Notes: generated from the sequence alone by a model not told the origin. DNA of 64,000 bases from an uncultured Eubacteriales bacterium (GCA_934394855.1 CAKRRH010000001.1:146429-210428), one strand, 5' to 3'. Shown: positions 17,546-27,501, counted from the first letter of the stretch. Numbers and translations are program-made.

Positions 17546-18244
17546 TCAGTCCACAAATTCTCTAACGCATCTTTCATATGCCGCAACCGGGTCGTCACTT
17601 TGGGTGATCGGTCTGCCGACAACGATATAATCAGAGCCGATTTTTTTAGCCTCAGCCGGAGTCATTACTCTCGACTGGTCGCCCTTATCGTTTTCCGCAA
17701 AGCGAACGCCGGGCGTTACCGTGATGAAACTGTCGCCGCAGGTTTCATGAACCTTTTTAGCCTCAAGCGGCGAGCAAACAACGCCGTCGAGTCCCGATTC
17801 CGCCGCACATTTTGCATAATGCATTACAACCTTGTCAATCGGTTCATGAATCAAAAGGTCGCTCTCCATATGCTCCTGGTCGGTTGAAGTAAGCTGGGTC
17901 ACGGCAATGAGCAACGGTCTTGTGCCGTCCTCACGGGTGAGTCCTTCAAGCGCCGCACACATCATCGGCTTTGTTCCGCCTGCATGAAGATTGCACATAT
18001 CTACATCAAGTCGGGATAATACCGCCATTGATTTTTTTACGGTATTCGGAATATCATGAAGCTTTAAATCAAGGAATATTTTATGTCCTCTTTTTTTTAT
18101 TTCACGGACAATTTCGGGGCCCTCGGCATAATATAGCTCCATTCCGATTTTCACAAACGGCTTTCTGCCTGTGAATTTGTCAAGAAAGTCCATTACCTGC
18201 TGTTTTGACGAAAAATCGCAGGCGATGATTACATCTTTACCCAT
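17546..18244 (-). CDS. pyrF: Orotidine 5'-phosphate decarboxylase
   Basis: The product has 232 residues. The active-site DxKxxD motif is FLDLKLHDIPNT, and the phosphate-binding region is VTPGVRF plus YIVVGRPITQS. It decarboxylates OMP to UMP, the last step of the pathway. I prefer the ATG at 18244, eight bases after AGGAG; the ATG at 18250 is only two bases from it. The stop is followed at once by a second in-frame TGA. Confidence 0.96.
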   Translation of the reverse strand: MGKDVIIACDFSSKQQVMDFLDKFTGRKPFVKIGMELYYAEGPEIVREIKKRGHKIFLDLKLHDIPNTVKKSMAVLSRLDVDMCNLHAGGTKPMMCAALEGLTREDGTRPLLIAVTQLTSTDQEHMESDLLIHEPIDKVVMHYAKCAAESGLDGVVCSPLEAKKVHETCGDSFITVTPGVRFAENDKGDQSRVMTPAEAKKIGSDYIVVGRPITQSDDPVAAYERCVREFVD

Positions 18245-18263
18245 ATTCATCTCTCCTAAACTA

Positions 18264-19187
18264 TTATTGTTTATGCGCCAAACCGATAATATCGGTCAAT
18301 TTGTCGATTTTATATTTGTCCATTCTTTCGGGCAGCTGCTCGATTATGTTTTTGCAAACGAACGGGTCAATGAGGTTTGCCGCACCTATCTGAACGGCTG
18401 TGGCACCGCACATCATCATTTCGATTACATCATCAGCGCTTGTCACACCGCCCATTCCGATTATCGGGATTTTTACCGCTTCATATACCTGATAGACCAT
18501 TCTGAGCGCCACCGGCAAAATTGCGCTTCCCGAAAATCCGCCCATTTTGTTTGCCACAACGGGACGGCCTGTTTTAAGGTCAAGTCTCATTCCGAGCAAT
18601 GTATTTATCATGCTGATGCCGTCTGCGCCCGATTCCTCGCAAGCCTTTGCGATTTCAACGATATTTGTGACATTCGGGGTGAGCTTAATATATACCGGCT
18701 TTGTTGTGACGCTTTTGACCGCTTTTGTTATTTCAGCGGCATTTTCCGCAGATGTACCAAAGCTCATTCCGCCGTTATGAACATTCGGACAACTGATGTT
18801 CACTTCAATCAATCCGACTGCGTCCTGCTTGTCGATCTTCTCACAGCAATACATATATTCATCTTTTGAAAAGCCTGATATATTTGCGATCACCGGCTTC
18901 GAAAAGCATTTTTTGAGCTTCGGCAATTCTTCCGAAATCACCTTTTCGATTCCGGGATTTTGCAAGCCGACCGAATTTATCATTCCGCTCGGTGTTTCGG
19001 CAATTCGCGGAGTCGGATTGCCAAATCGTGGTTCTTTTGTCGTGCCCTTGAACGAAAAGCTGCCAAGACAATTTATGTCATAGAGCTCGGCAAATTCATA
19101 GCCATAGCCGAATGTGCCCGACGCCGGGATCACGGGATTTGAGAGCGTCAACCCCGACAATGTTACGCTAAGGCGATCGTTTACCAT
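18264..19187 (-). CDS. pyrD: Dihydroorotate dehydrogenase, catalytic subunit (class 1B)
   Basis: The product has 307 residues. The FMN and substrate motifs are VIPASGTFGYG, SVGLQNPG, and NISCPNVHNGG with the catalytic cysteine of class 1 enzymes. C-terminal GMGGVTSADDVIEMMMCGA binds the FMN phosphate. With PyrK it forms the NAD-linked class 1B complex. The true start is 19187, after AAGGAGG; it overlaps pyrK by a few bases, indicating translational coupling and 1:1 synthesis. Confidence 0.96.
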   Translation of the reverse strand: MVNDRLSVTLSGLTLSNPVIPASGTFGYGYEFAELYDINCLGSFSFKGTTKEPRFGNPTPRIAETPSGMINSVGLQNPGIEKVISEELPKLKKCFSKPVIANISGFSKDEYMYCCEKIDKQDAVGLIEVNISCPNVHNGGMSFGTSAENAAEITKAVKSVTTKPVYIKLTPNVTNIVEIAKACEESGADGISMINTLLGMRLDLKTGRPVVANKMGGFSGSAILPVALRMVYQVYEAVKIPIIGMGGVTSADDVIEMMMCGATAVQIGAANLIDPFVCKNIIEQLPERMDKYKIDKLTDIIGLAHKQ

Positions 19188-19915
19188 ATTATCTCCTCCT
19201 TGACAAGCACCGGGCCGTCTTTGCAAATTCTTTTGTTGCCGTATTTTGTTTTGCACGAGCAACCCATGCACGCACCGAATCCACAGCCCATTCGCTGTTC
19301 AAAGCTGAGCTGACCCGAGGTTTCCGTCTTATCATATACCGCTTTGAGCATCGACTCGGGACCGCAGCAGAAGAAATAATCATAATCGATTTTATCGACC
19401 AAATCGGTAACAAAGCCTTTTTTGCCAACTGAGCCGTCGGCGGTCGTTATTATTACATTAACGCCGAGCTTTGCGAATTTTTCAACATAAAAAATGTCGC
19501 TCTCGCTGTTAAATCCGAGCACCGCAGTTACCTGTTTGCCCATTTTCACAAGCGCTTTTGCAAGCCCATACATCGGAGGAACGCCAACGCCGCCACCGAG
19601 TATCAGCGGTCTTTCGCACTCAACCGACAAATCGTAGCCGTTGCCGAGCGGCAGCATGATGTTCAGCGTGTCGCCGACAGATAAATGCGACATATATTCC
19701 GTGCCTTTGCCGACTGTTTTGTAGATGATAGTCAGCGTGCCGTTGTCCCAGTCGCAAACCGAGATCGGTCGGCGAAGATAGAATCCCGACAGCTTTATGT
19801 TGACAAACTGACCCGGATTCGTGATTCCCGATGTGTCGCCGCCCAGCACCATTTCATAAATGTCGGCGGCAATTTTGGTGTGTTTAATTATTGTAAAATC
19901 GGTTGTGGTTAGCAT
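19181..19915 (-). CDS. pyrK: Dihydroorotate dehydrogenase electron-transfer subunit
   Basis: The product has 244 residues. The FAD-binding region is FYLRRPISVCDW, the NAD domain has LGGGVGVPPM, and the C-terminal [2Fe-2S] ligands are the cysteines in CGFGACMGCSC and ICKDGPV. It passes electrons from PyrD to NAD+. GAGG precedes the ATG. The family signature and the neighbouring pyrD make this secure. Confidence 0.96.
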   Translation of the reverse strand: MLTTTDFTIIKHTKIAADIYEMVLGGDTSGITNPGQFVNIKLSGFYLRRPISVCDWDNGTLTIIYKTVGKGTEYMSHLSVGDTLNIMLPLGNGYDLSVECERPLILGGGVGVPPMYGLAKALVKMGKQVTAVLGFNSESDIFYVEKFAKLGVNVIITTADGSVGKKGFVTDLVDKIDYDYFFCCGPESMLKAVYDKTETSGQLSFEQRMGCGFGACMGCSCKTKYGNKRICKDGPVLVKEEIIW

Positions 19916-19937
19916 TATTTATCCTCGCAAATATTTA

Positions 19938-22900
19938 TTATTCGGCGTCGATCGTCGAAACCGGCAAGGTCATTTCTTCGAGTGCGTCAAGCAAAACTCT
20001 GACTGTGTCGAGAGATGTGAAGATCGTGACATTATTTTCAACCGCACAACGACGGATTTCATAGCCGTCGGTCAAATGGTCGGCGCTTGAAAGGTCTTTG
20101 GTGTTTACAACATATGTCACAAAGCCTTTTCTGATCGAATCCAAAATCTCTTCGCTGCCGTCTGACAATTTGAGCTTGACTCTTGTCTTGATTCCGTGTT
20201 CACGAAGGAAGTTTGCCGTGCCCTCGGTGGCTTCGATTGAAAAGCCCATGTCATAGAATCTCTTTGCAAGCGGCAAAGCCTCGTCCTTATCCTTATCGGC
20301 TACCGAAATGAACACAGTGCCGCTGTTTGCAACATTCATGCCCGACGCCTGAAGGGCTTTATAGAGCGCACGGTTAAGCTTTTTATCATATCCGATTGCT
20401 TCGCCGGTTGATTTCATTTCAGGCGACAAGGTTGCGTCAAGACCGCTGATTTTCGAGAATGAAAATGCGGGAACCTTTACATACCAACGCTCTTTTTCTT
20501 TCGGATAGATTGAAGTAAAGCCCTGTTCTTTGAGCGATTTGCCCAAAATTACGAGCGTTGCGATGTCGGCAAGCGAATAGCCTGTTGCTTTTGAGAGGAA
20601 CGGAACGGTTCTTGACGAACGCGGATTTACCTCGATTACATATACATCGTCGTTTTTGTCAACGATGAACTGAATGTTGTAAAGTCCGACGATTCCGATT
20701 CCGAGTCCCAATTTTCTTGTATATTCAAGGATCGTATCCTTTGATTTTTGCGAAAGGCTGAACGACGGATAAACGCTGATGCTGTCGCCCGAATGGATTC
20801 CGGTGCGTTCAACGTGCTCCATGATTCCGGGAACAAAGACATCTTTTCCGTCGCAGACAGCGTCAACCTCAACCTCTTTGCCGCTGATATATTTATCGAC
20901 AAGCACCGGCTGGTCAACATCAACTTCAACAGCGGTTTTGAGATAATGGCGCAGGCTCGGCTCATCATTTACTATCTGCATTGCTCTGCCGCCCAAAACA
21001 TAGCTCGGGCGAACAAGAACAGGATAGCCGATTTGAGCGGCGGCGGCAACGCCGTCTTCAATGTTGGTGACTGCCTGACCGTTCGGCTGCGGAATTTTGA
21101 GTTCGTTCATGATTTTCTCAAACGAATCTCTGTTTTCGGCACGCTCGATTGCCTCGGTGTCTGTACCGATAAGCTTAACGCCTCGCTGCTGCAATTTTGC
21201 CGCAAGATTGATTGCGGTCTGACCGCCGAGTGAGGCAACGACGCCGAGCGGCTTTTCAAGCTCGATAATATTCATTACGTGCTCAACCGTGAGCGGCTCA
21301 AAATAGAGCTTATCGGAGCAGGTGTAGTCGGTTGAAACCGTTTCGGGATTATTGTTGATGATAATTGCTTCAAAGCCGTTTGCCTTAATCGTTTTAACGG
21401 CATGAACGGTTGAATAGTCAAACTCAACACCCTGACCGATTCTGATCGGTCCAGAACCCAAAACGATGATCTTTTTGCCGTTTGAGACGATCGATTCATT
21501 TTCCAATTCATAGCTTGAATAGAAATACGGAATGTAGCTGTCAAACTCGGAAGCGCAGGTATCAATCATTTTGTATACCGGGAACATATTGTTCGACTTG
21601 CGAAGATTATATACATCGATTTCCTTGACGCCCCAGAGTCTTGCAATGCATTTATCGGAAAAGCCGAGTCGTTTTGCTCTGTAAAGGGTCGTGAGATTGT
21701 TTTTATGCGACATGAGCTCCGGCTCAAAGTCGATTATGTTCTTGATTTTGTCAAGGAACAGCATATCGATTTTTGTGATTGCGTTGATCTGCTCGCATGA
21801 GACTCCCGAACGAAGCAGCTTTGCGATTGCAAAAATGCGGTCGTCCGTGCCGATTGCGATATATTTGAGAAGCTCGTCAACCGTGTAAAGCTCGAACTTT
21901 GCCATATAGAGATGGTCAACGCCGATTTCAAGCGAACAAATTGCTTTAAGCAGGCTTTCTTCGATCGTTCTGCCGACGCTCATGACCTCGCCCGTTGCTT
22001 TCATCTGCGTTGACAGCTTGTTTTCTGCGTCCGCAAATTTATCAAACGGGAATCGTGCGATTTTTGTGACAACATAGTCAAGCGTCGGTTCAAATGACGC
22101 AGGCGTATTTGCGATTTGGATTTCGTCAAGCGTCATTCCAACCGCAATTTTTGCGGAAACTCTTGCAATCGGGTAGCCGCTCGCTTTTGACGCAAGCGCC
22201 GACGAACGGGATACTCTCGGATTGACCTCGATTACATAATATTGGAACGACAGCGGGTCAAGCGCAAACTGAACATTGCATCCGCCCTCGATTTTAAGCT
22301 CACGGATAATGCGAAGCGCACTGTCACGGAGCATTTGATATTCTTTATTTGTGAGCGTTTGGCTTGGCGCTACAACGATCGAGTCGCCTGTGTGGATTCC
22401 GACCGGATCAAGGTTTTCCATGTTGCAAATGGTGATTGCGGTGTCGTTTTTATCACGCATAACCTCATATTCCACTTCACGGTAGCCTTTAATGCTCTTT
22501 TCAACAAGAACCTGATGAACGGGAGATAATTTCAATGCATTTTTCATTATCTCACGAAGCTCCTGCTCGTTGTCAGCAAAACCGCCGCCTGTGCCGCCGA
22601 GGGTGAACGCAGGACGAAGAACGACAGGATAGCCGATTTCTTCGGCGGCTGCGATTGATTCTTCGATTGAATGGGCAATGATTGAGGGCAAAACAGGCTC
22701 GCCGAGCGACTCGCAAAGCTCCTTGAACAGCTCACGGTCCTCTGCGCGCTCAATGCTCTCGCTTCTTGTGCCGAGCAGCTCAACACCGCATTCTTTAAGC
22801 ACGCCGTCTTTTTCAAGTTCAAGCGCCAAATTAAGTCCTGTTTGTCCGCCGATTCCGGGAATCAACGCCTGCGGGCGTTCATAGCGCAAAATTCGAGCCA

Positions 22901-23120
22901 AAAACTCTTTGTTGAGCGGCTCCATATATACTTTATCCGCAATTGCGGTGTCGGTCATGATCGTAGCAGGGTTTGAGTTTGCAAGAATTACCTTGTAGCC
23001 CTCTTCCCTGAGTGCCAAACACGCCTGTGTGCCCGCATAGTCAAATTCTGCGGCTTGTCCGATGACGATAGGACCTGAACCTATCACCAATACCTTTTTA
23101 ATGTCAGTTCTTTTTGGCAT
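19938..23120 (-). CDS. carB: Carbamoyl-phosphate synthase large subunit
   Basis: The product has 1060 residues, the full two-fold CarB structure. The first ATP-grasp half starts KKVLVIGSGPIVIGQAAEFDY, and the second half repeats it as KIIVLGSGPIRIGQGVEFDY near residue 550. Each half has the ATP-grasp substrate loop (AFTLGGTGGG and PSYVLGGRAM). The C-terminal allosteric domain follows. It makes carbamoyl phosphate from bicarbonate, ammonia and 2 ATP. It overlaps carA by 17 bases. Only one CarAB set is seen here, so it may also serve arginine synthesis. Confidence 0.98.
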   Translation of the reverse strand: MPKRTDIKKVLVIGSGPIVIGQAAEFDYAGTQACLALREEGYKVILANSNPATIMTDTAIADKVYMEPLNKEFLARILRYERPQALIPGIGGQTGLNLALELEKDGVLKECGVELLGTRSESIERAEDRELFKELCESLGEPVLPSIIAHSIEESIAAAEEIGYPVVLRPAFTLGGTGGGFADNEQELREIMKNALKLSPVHQVLVEKSIKGYREVEYEVMRDKNDTAITICNMENLDPVGIHTGDSIVVAPSQTLTNKEYQMLRDSALRIIRELKIEGGCNVQFALDPLSFQYYVIEVNPRVSRSSALASKASGYPIARVSAKIAVGMTLDEIQIANTPASFEPTLDYVVTKIARFPFDKFADAENKLSTQMKATGEVMSVGRTIEESLLKAICSLEIGVDHLYMAKFELYTVDELLKYIAIGTDDRIFAIAKLLRSGVSCEQINAITKIDMLFLDKIKNIIDFEPELMSHKNNLTTLYRAKRLGFSDKCIARLWGVKEIDVYNLRKSNNMFPVYKMIDTCASEFDSYIPYFYSSYELENESIVSNGKKIIVLGSGPIRIGQGVEFDYSTVHAVKTIKANGFEAIIINNNPETVSTDYTCSDKLYFEPLTVEHVMNIIELEKPLGVVASLGGQTAINLAAKLQQRGVKLIGTDTEAIERAENRDSFEKIMNELKIPQPNGQAVTNIEDGVAAAAQIGYPVLVRPSYVLGGRAMQIVNDEPSLRHYLKTAVEVDVDQPVLVDKYISGKEVEVDAVCDGKDVFVPGIMEHVERTGIHSGDSISVYPSFSLSQKSKDTILEYTRKLGLGIGIVGLYNIQFIVDKNDDVYVIEVNPRSSRTVPFLSKATGYSLADIATLVILGKSLKEQGFTSIYPKEKERWYVKVPAFSFSKISGLDATLSPEMKSTGEAIGYDKKLNRALYKALQASGMNVANSGTVFISVADKDKDEALPLAKRFYDMGFSIEATEGTANFLREHGIKTRVKLKLSDGSEEILDSIRKGFVTYVVNTKDLSSADHLTDGYEIRRCAVENNVTIFTSLDTVRVLLDALEEMTLPVSTIDAE

Positions 23121-24225
23121 TGTTCATTTCTCCTTCCATCATCTGTGTGAATATATCAAATAAATATGAGCTGTCCTGAGGGCCCGGTGCGCTTTCGGGG
23201 TGATATTGAACGCTGAATATCTTTTTATCAACATTTCTTACGCCCTCGACCGTGTTATCAAGTAGGTTTATGTGAGTAATCTCAAGCCCTGTTCCTTTTA
23301 CCGAATCGCTGTCAACGGCATAGGAATGGTTTTGGCTTGTTATCTCGATTTTGTCGGTCAGCAGGTTTTTTACAGGGTGGTTTCCACCTCTGTGACCGAA
23401 TTTCAGTTTATATGTTTTTGCGCCGAACGCAAGACTGATTATCTGATGTCCGAGGCAAATTCCGAATATCGGCAATTTTCCGATCAGGCTCTTGATCGTT
23501 TCGATCGTTACCTTGACATCTTCCGGGTCACCGGGTCCGTTTGAGATGAATACGCCGTCGGGATTATGGCTCAAAATCTCCTCGGCAGAGGTGTTATATG
23601 GCACGATCGTGACATCACAGCCTCGTTTTGCAAGCGAGCGGACAATGTTGAGTTTGATTCCGCAGTCGATTGCAACGACATTATATTTTTTTCTGATTTC
23701 CGACTTTTTGACCCACGGTTTTTTGCAGCATACTTTTGACACTGCGTCACGCTTAACAGGATTTTGCGATATTTGTTTAACCGCCTTATCGGTCGGATAG
23801 TCGGAGTTGCAAATGCAAATCGGCCGGCTGCCCTCATCTCTGATCGAGCGAGCGATTTTTCGTGTATCCACACCGAATATTCCCGGTATTTCATATTGCT
23901 CCAAAATCTCGGCAAGAGTGAATGTGCAGCGGAAATTGCTCGGCTCGTCGTTATAATCACGAACGATCAGCGCACCGATCGTCGGTGTTTTGGTTTCAAA
24001 ATCGTCGTCCGCAATTCCGTAGTTGCCGATTATCGGATAGGTCATCGTTACCGCCTGATATGTATATGACGGGTCGGACACGATCTCCTGATAGCCTACC
24101 ATTGAGGTGTTAAATACAATCTCGCATACATGAGGAGTGTCAACATTACCGCCAAATCCATAGCCGTAATATTCCGTGCCGTCCTCAAACACTATTTTTC
24201 TGTCGAAATCTTTGATGAATTCCAT
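23104..24225 (-). CDS. carA: Carbamoyl-phosphate synthase small subunit
   Basis: The product has 373 residues. The N-terminal CPSase_sm domain (GYQEIVSDPSYTYQ) is followed by the class I glutaminase with nucleophile cysteine in FGICLGHQII, and catalytic His/Glu in QYHPESAPGP. It supplies ammonia from glutamine to CarB. The start at 24225 has GGGAGG five bases away and lies 34 bases inside the pyrC reading frame. Confidence 0.97.
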   Translation of the reverse strand: MEFIKDFDRKIVFEDGTEYYGYGFGGNVDTPHVCEIVFNTSMVGYQEIVSDPSYTYQAVTMTYPIIGNYGIADDDFETKTPTIGALIVRDYNDEPSNFRCTFTLAEILEQYEIPGIFGVDTRKIARSIRDEGSRPICICNSDYPTDKAVKQISQNPVKRDAVSKVCCKKPWVKKSEIRKKYNVVAIDCGIKLNIVRSLAKRGCDVTIVPYNTSAEEILSHNPDGVFISNGPGDPEDVKVTIETIKSLIGKLPIFGICLGHQIISLAFGAKTYKLKFGHRGGNHPVKNLLTDKIEITSQNHSYAVDSDSVKGTGLEITHINLLDNTVEGVRNVDKKIFSVQYHPESAPGPQDSSYLFDIFTQMMEGEMNNAKKN

Positions 24226-25478
24226 ACTGTCCTCCCGTTTATTATCGTCATCAAACATCTGCCGAATACCTTTTCGCCCTCAAACGGCGTTGCTTTTCCC
24301 TTTGAGAAAAACTCGGCAGGATTTATTTTATATTCATTTTCAATGTCAAAAACCGCAAGCGTTGCAGGCTCGCCCTCATTTATGTCGCAGCCGATGTTAA
24401 ATCGCTTCATGGGGTTTGTGTGCATAAGCTCGACTAACCGCTCAAGGGTTATGACGCCCGGTTTTACAAGATGTGTATACATCAGCGCGAACGCAGTTTC
24501 AAGCCCGACGATTCCAAATGCGCTCTTTTCGAGCCCCTTTGACTTTTCTTCCGTTGAGTGTGGCGCATGGTCGGTTGCAATCATGTCGATCGTGCCGTCC
24601 TTAATGCCCTCGATCAATGCCGCAAGGTCTTGTCTTGACCTCAGCGGCGGATTCATTTTGAATCTGCCCTCTTCTTTTAAGTCCTCATCACAAAGTATTA
24701 AATAATGAGGTCCTGTTTCGCAGGTTATGTTTACTCCGTCACGCTTTGCCTGTCTTATCAGCTCAACGCTTTCTTTTGTCGAGATGTGACATACATGATA
24801 TTTACAACCCGTTTGTTTTGCAAGCTCAATATCTCGTCTTATCTGCTCATATTCGCTTGCCGAACAAATTCCACGGTGTCCGTGAGCCTTTGCATACTCG
24901 CCATCGTGAATGTATCCGCCGTGCAGCAGCTCATTCACTTCGCAATGCGCCGCAATGATTTTGTCATGCGCCTTTGCTTTCATCATTGCGCTTTTCATCA
25001 TCTCAGCGCTCTGAACGCCCTTGCCGTCATCGGAAAACGCAACCACATTTTTTGCTAAATCGTCGATTTCCGATAACCGCTCCCCCGCTTCATTCACCGT
25101 CAGTGCGCCATATGGGTGAACATTGACGACCGCCGATTGCTCGATCAGGTCGGTTTCGGCTTTCAGGTGCTCGACGCTGTCAGGCACGGGATTGAGGTTA
25201 GGCATTGCGCATATATCCGAATAGCCGCCCGCCGCTGCCGCTTTTGTGCCGCTGTTCATGTCTTCCTTATAAAAAAAACCGGGAACTCTAAGATGAACAT
25301 GAACATCAATAAGTCCCGGCAAAATTAAACAATTATGCAAATTATAAACGGCGGTATCATCAGAAACATCGGTAATGTTCGGGGAAATGCAAGCAATAAC
25401 ACCATTCTGTATAAATATATCATTTTTTATGAACTTATCTTTCACAAAAACATATCCGCCGGACAGAATGTAATTCAA
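24192..25478 (-). CDS. pyrC: Dihydroorotase
   Basis: The product has 428 residues, PyrC class I (multifunctional-type) amidohydrolase. It has the metal motif DVHVHLRVPGF, further ligands in AAHCE and CHISTKES, and the aspartate in ATDHAPHSTEEK. It cyclises carbamoyl aspartate. The start is TTG, supported by GGGAGG eight bases upstream and by a promoter whose transcript begins only about 22 bases earlier. It is the first gene of the operon, and the short leader leaves no room for a PyrR attenuator. The weak start codon may help balance expression. Confidence 0.94.
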   Translation of the reverse strand: MNYILSGGYVFVKDKFIKNDIFIQNGVIACISPNITDVSDDTAVYNLHNCLILPGLIDVHVHLRVPGFFYKEDMNSGTKAAAAGGYSDICAMPNLNPVPDSVEHLKAETDLIEQSAVVNVHPYGALTVNEAGERLSEIDDLAKNVVAFSDDGKGVQSAEMMKSAMMKAKAHDKIIAAHCEVNELLHGGYIHDGEYAKAHGHRGICSASEYEQIRRDIELAKQTGCKYHVCHISTKESVELIRQAKRDGVNITCETGPHYLILCDEDLKEEGRFKMNPPLRSRQDLAALIEGIKDGTIDMIATDHAPHSTEEKSKGLEKSAFGIVGLETAFALMYTHLVKPGVITLERLVELMHTNPMKRFNIGCDINEGEPATLAVFDIENEYKINPAEFFSKGKATPFEGEKVFGRCLMTIINGRTVWNSSKISTEK

Positions 25479-25507
25479 CTAAATTGCCTCCCAACTCGAT
25501 TTTTCTT

Positions 25508-25536
25508 ATTGTACCACAATCGCCTTGTATTGTCAA
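25508..25536 (-). promoter_or_regulatory. Promoter of the pyr operon
   Basis: On the minus strand TTGACA (25531-25536) and TACAAT (25508-25513) are 17 bases apart. The expected start of transcription is near 25501, giving a leader of about 22 bases. I see no attenuator hairpin between it and the TTG start. Confidence 0.85.
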
Positions 25537-25633
25537 CACTAAAACAAATATTATTTTCAACAAATTATTCTGTCGCTCACCTAACATTTTTTTATATACA
25601 CACCAAAACGGCATTTGGAGATTATATCAAAAA

Positions 25634-25670
25634 ATGAATATCTATGCATAAAGAATACATAGATATTCAT
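25634..25670 (-). terminator. Intrinsic terminator after the SGNH esterase gene
   Basis: A perfect 13-bp stem (ATGAATATCTATG, 25634-25646 with 25658-25670) is followed on the minus strand by TTTTTT. It insulates the pyr promoter from the upstream gene. Confidence 0.85.
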
Positions 25671-25696
25671 ATCAAAACCATGTTTTCATTGATAAA

Positions 25697-26719
25697 TCAA
25701 AGGTATTTTTCGATTTTCGCTGAATAATTCTTAAATATTTCGGTGCTGCCCTCAATTCCGGGATGTGTGAAGTCGGCGGTGAGCCCGACAAGCGACGAAA
25801 GCAGGCTGTTACCCGGAACATATATCGTATTTTTCAGTCCGAGTTCCGATAACGCTTCGTTCAGCGCCTTTCTCATTTTTTTGGTTTTGCTCTCATCGCC
25901 GTTTTCGTACTCCTCACGGCAATAGAACATATCAACGCAAAATATCGGAATGTCATAATGAGCCGTGGCTGCAACATTTACAAAATTTTTGACGCGGGAT
26001 TTATATTCGTCAATGGAAAAACCGTACATATTGCCGCCCATTTCAAGGCTGATGAACGAATAGCCCGAAAGCGATGCAATATATTCCGCCATTTCCGGCT
26101 CACAATGAGCCGAACCCGAATAGCCGAGGTTGTTGTAATCCATGTTGAATTTCTCCGCAATGCGATATGCAAAGCAATCGGAGGTTTTAAGCGCCAAAGC
26201 GCCGTTGGTGATCGACGAGCCGTAAAAAAGGCATTTTTTGCTCGGCATTTCATAATCATGCGGCACACGAATATCACCCGATATGTCATGAAAACGGGCG
26301 CTTGCCGATTCCATCACAACACGAACAACCTTCGGCGAAAACGGATAACCCTGTTCTTTGCTCATCTTCTCCAAAAGTGCCATTGTCTGCTTATTGGGCT
26401 TGTGAATCACGCATTTGGTTTTATCTTTGTTAAAATATCTTTCGCAGTCCGCCCAACCTGCCGGAATATTTCCGAAATAGACCGAAAAATGCGACATAAT
26501 CGGGTCGCCCTCGCACAATTTCGGCTTTGAAAGGGTGATTTTGACTTCATCGGAAAGCATCACAAACCGAATTTCAACGCCTGTCGAATAGCGGTTTGTT
26601 TTCTTTGCAACATCATTCAAATTATGCTCGACCGACAGCGGAGCACGGCAAAAATATATTCCGTCCTCGCACTCGTCAAACTCATATACATTATGAAACA
26701 ATGCGTTTTTATAAATCAT
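25697..26719 (-). CDS. SGNH/GDSL family esterase with N-terminal beta domain
   Basis: The product has 340 residues. A first beta-rich domain of about 160 residues precedes an SGNH hydrolase domain. Block I is FYGSSITNGA (GSS in place of GDS), the oxyanion region is NLGYSGSAHCEPEM, and the catalytic Asp-x-x-His is DFTHPG. There is no signal peptide. It probably deacylates a carbohydrate or similar ester, but the substrate is unknown. The start at 26719 follows GGAGG by seven bases and overlaps the upstream stop as ATGA, so the two genes are translationally coupled. Confidence 0.82.
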   Translation of the reverse strand: MIYKNALFHNVYEFDECEDGIYFCRAPLSVEHNLNDVAKKTNRYSTGVEIRFVMLSDEVKITLSKPKLCEGDPIMSHFSVYFGNIPAGWADCERYFNKDKTKCVIHKPNKQTMALLEKMSKEQGYPFSPKVVRVVMESASARFHDISGDIRVPHDYEMPSKKCLFYGSSITNGALALKTSDCFAYRIAEKFNMDYNNLGYSGSAHCEPEMAEYIASLSGYSFISLEMGGNMYGFSIDEYKSRVKNFVNVAATAHYDIPIFCVDMFYCREEYENGDESKTKKMRKALNEALSELGLKNTIYVPGNSLLSSLVGLTADFTHPGIEGSTEIFKNYSAKIEKYL

Positions 26720-27390
26720 AATCTCGCCTCCGAGCATTTTGATTCCAATATTTTATTTATCGGTTTGCTCAACATTTTCACAAAGAATTTTACAACAACG
26801 CCTGTTAAAAGCGCGGTGATAACAGTGCCCTCACGGGTGCCGACAATTTTGCCGTTGAAGAATATCATCGATATGACAACAGCCGCCGCAACACAAAATA
26901 CATCAAACGCAATTTTCACATTGCCGAAATTCATTTTGGCAACATCCGAAACGGCTTTGACAAACGCTTCTCCCGAATTCATTATCACATTTGCAATTAC
27001 CGCTAAAGATATGCCGAACGCTAAAACCGTGATTCCGCAAAGCACAAGAACAAGCCTTGTCGCATAGTGATTTATCGGGATAATTGACACGCACCACATT
27101 CCGAAATCGGTGAACCAACCAAAGAGAAATGAAAGCGGAATTTGCAAAAACTGAATTGGTTTAAAATCCTTTCTCCACACCAAAACCTGACCCAAAATCA
27201 AAAGGCAGTTCCAAATTATCAGCCAGTTTCCAAGAGACAGAAAAGTAAATTTTTCGCTCATTACATTTGCAATCGACGAAATCGGCGACACACCGAGCTC
27301 GGCGTGCTTTGTAAGCGCAACGCCCATTGCCGAGAAAAACAGGCTGATGATGAACAATATGTAGCGTTTGGCAATCTCTTTTTTACTCAA
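26716..27390 (-). CDS. YczE/DUF6198-like integral membrane protein
   Basis: The product has 224 residues and about five to six hydrophobic helices. The N-terminal pattern FFSAMGVALTKHAELGVSPISS is typical of the YczE/YyaS group, now DUF6198. Function is unknown; some members sit near transport or surfactin genes. The likely start is TTG at 27390, with only a weak ribosome site (AGAAAG), so the start is uncertain. It is coupled to the SGNH esterase by an ATGA overlap. Confidence 0.78.
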   Translation of the reverse strand: MSKKEIAKRYILFIISLFFSAMGVALTKHAELGVSPISSIANVMSEKFTFLSLGNWLIIWNCLLILGQVLVWRKDFKPIQFLQIPLSFLFGWFTDFGMWCVSIIPINHYATRLVLVLCGITVLAFGISLAVIANVIMNSGEAFVKAVSDVAKMNFGNVKIAFDVFCVAAAVVISMIFFNGKIVGTREGTVITALLTGVVVKFFVKMLSKPINKILESKCSEARL

Positions 27391-27436
27391 AATATCATTT
27401 CTTTCTAATTGAAACTGTTTTTATTATATATTGCTA

Positions 27437-27466
27437 ATTATATCTCACTGTTTAACATTTTGTCAA
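27437..27466 (-). promoter_or_regulatory. Promoter of the YczE-like/esterase pair
   Basis: On the minus strand TTGACA (27461-27466) and TATAAT (27437-27442) are separated by 18 bases. Confidence 0.75.
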
Positions 27467-27501
27467 ATCGGTTTGAACCGCCGACAAAAATATGCACACA
27501 A

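Noticed and set aside
18171..18869. 232-residue plus-strand frame opposite pyrD
   Set aside because: It is a shadow frame of pyrD; the residues are Cys/His-rich in a manner typical of antisense reading and there is no initiation signal.
25478..25536. PyrR-type attenuator before pyrC
   Set aside because: The leader between promoter and start codon is about 22 bases, too short for an anti-terminator/terminator pair, and no hairpin is seen.
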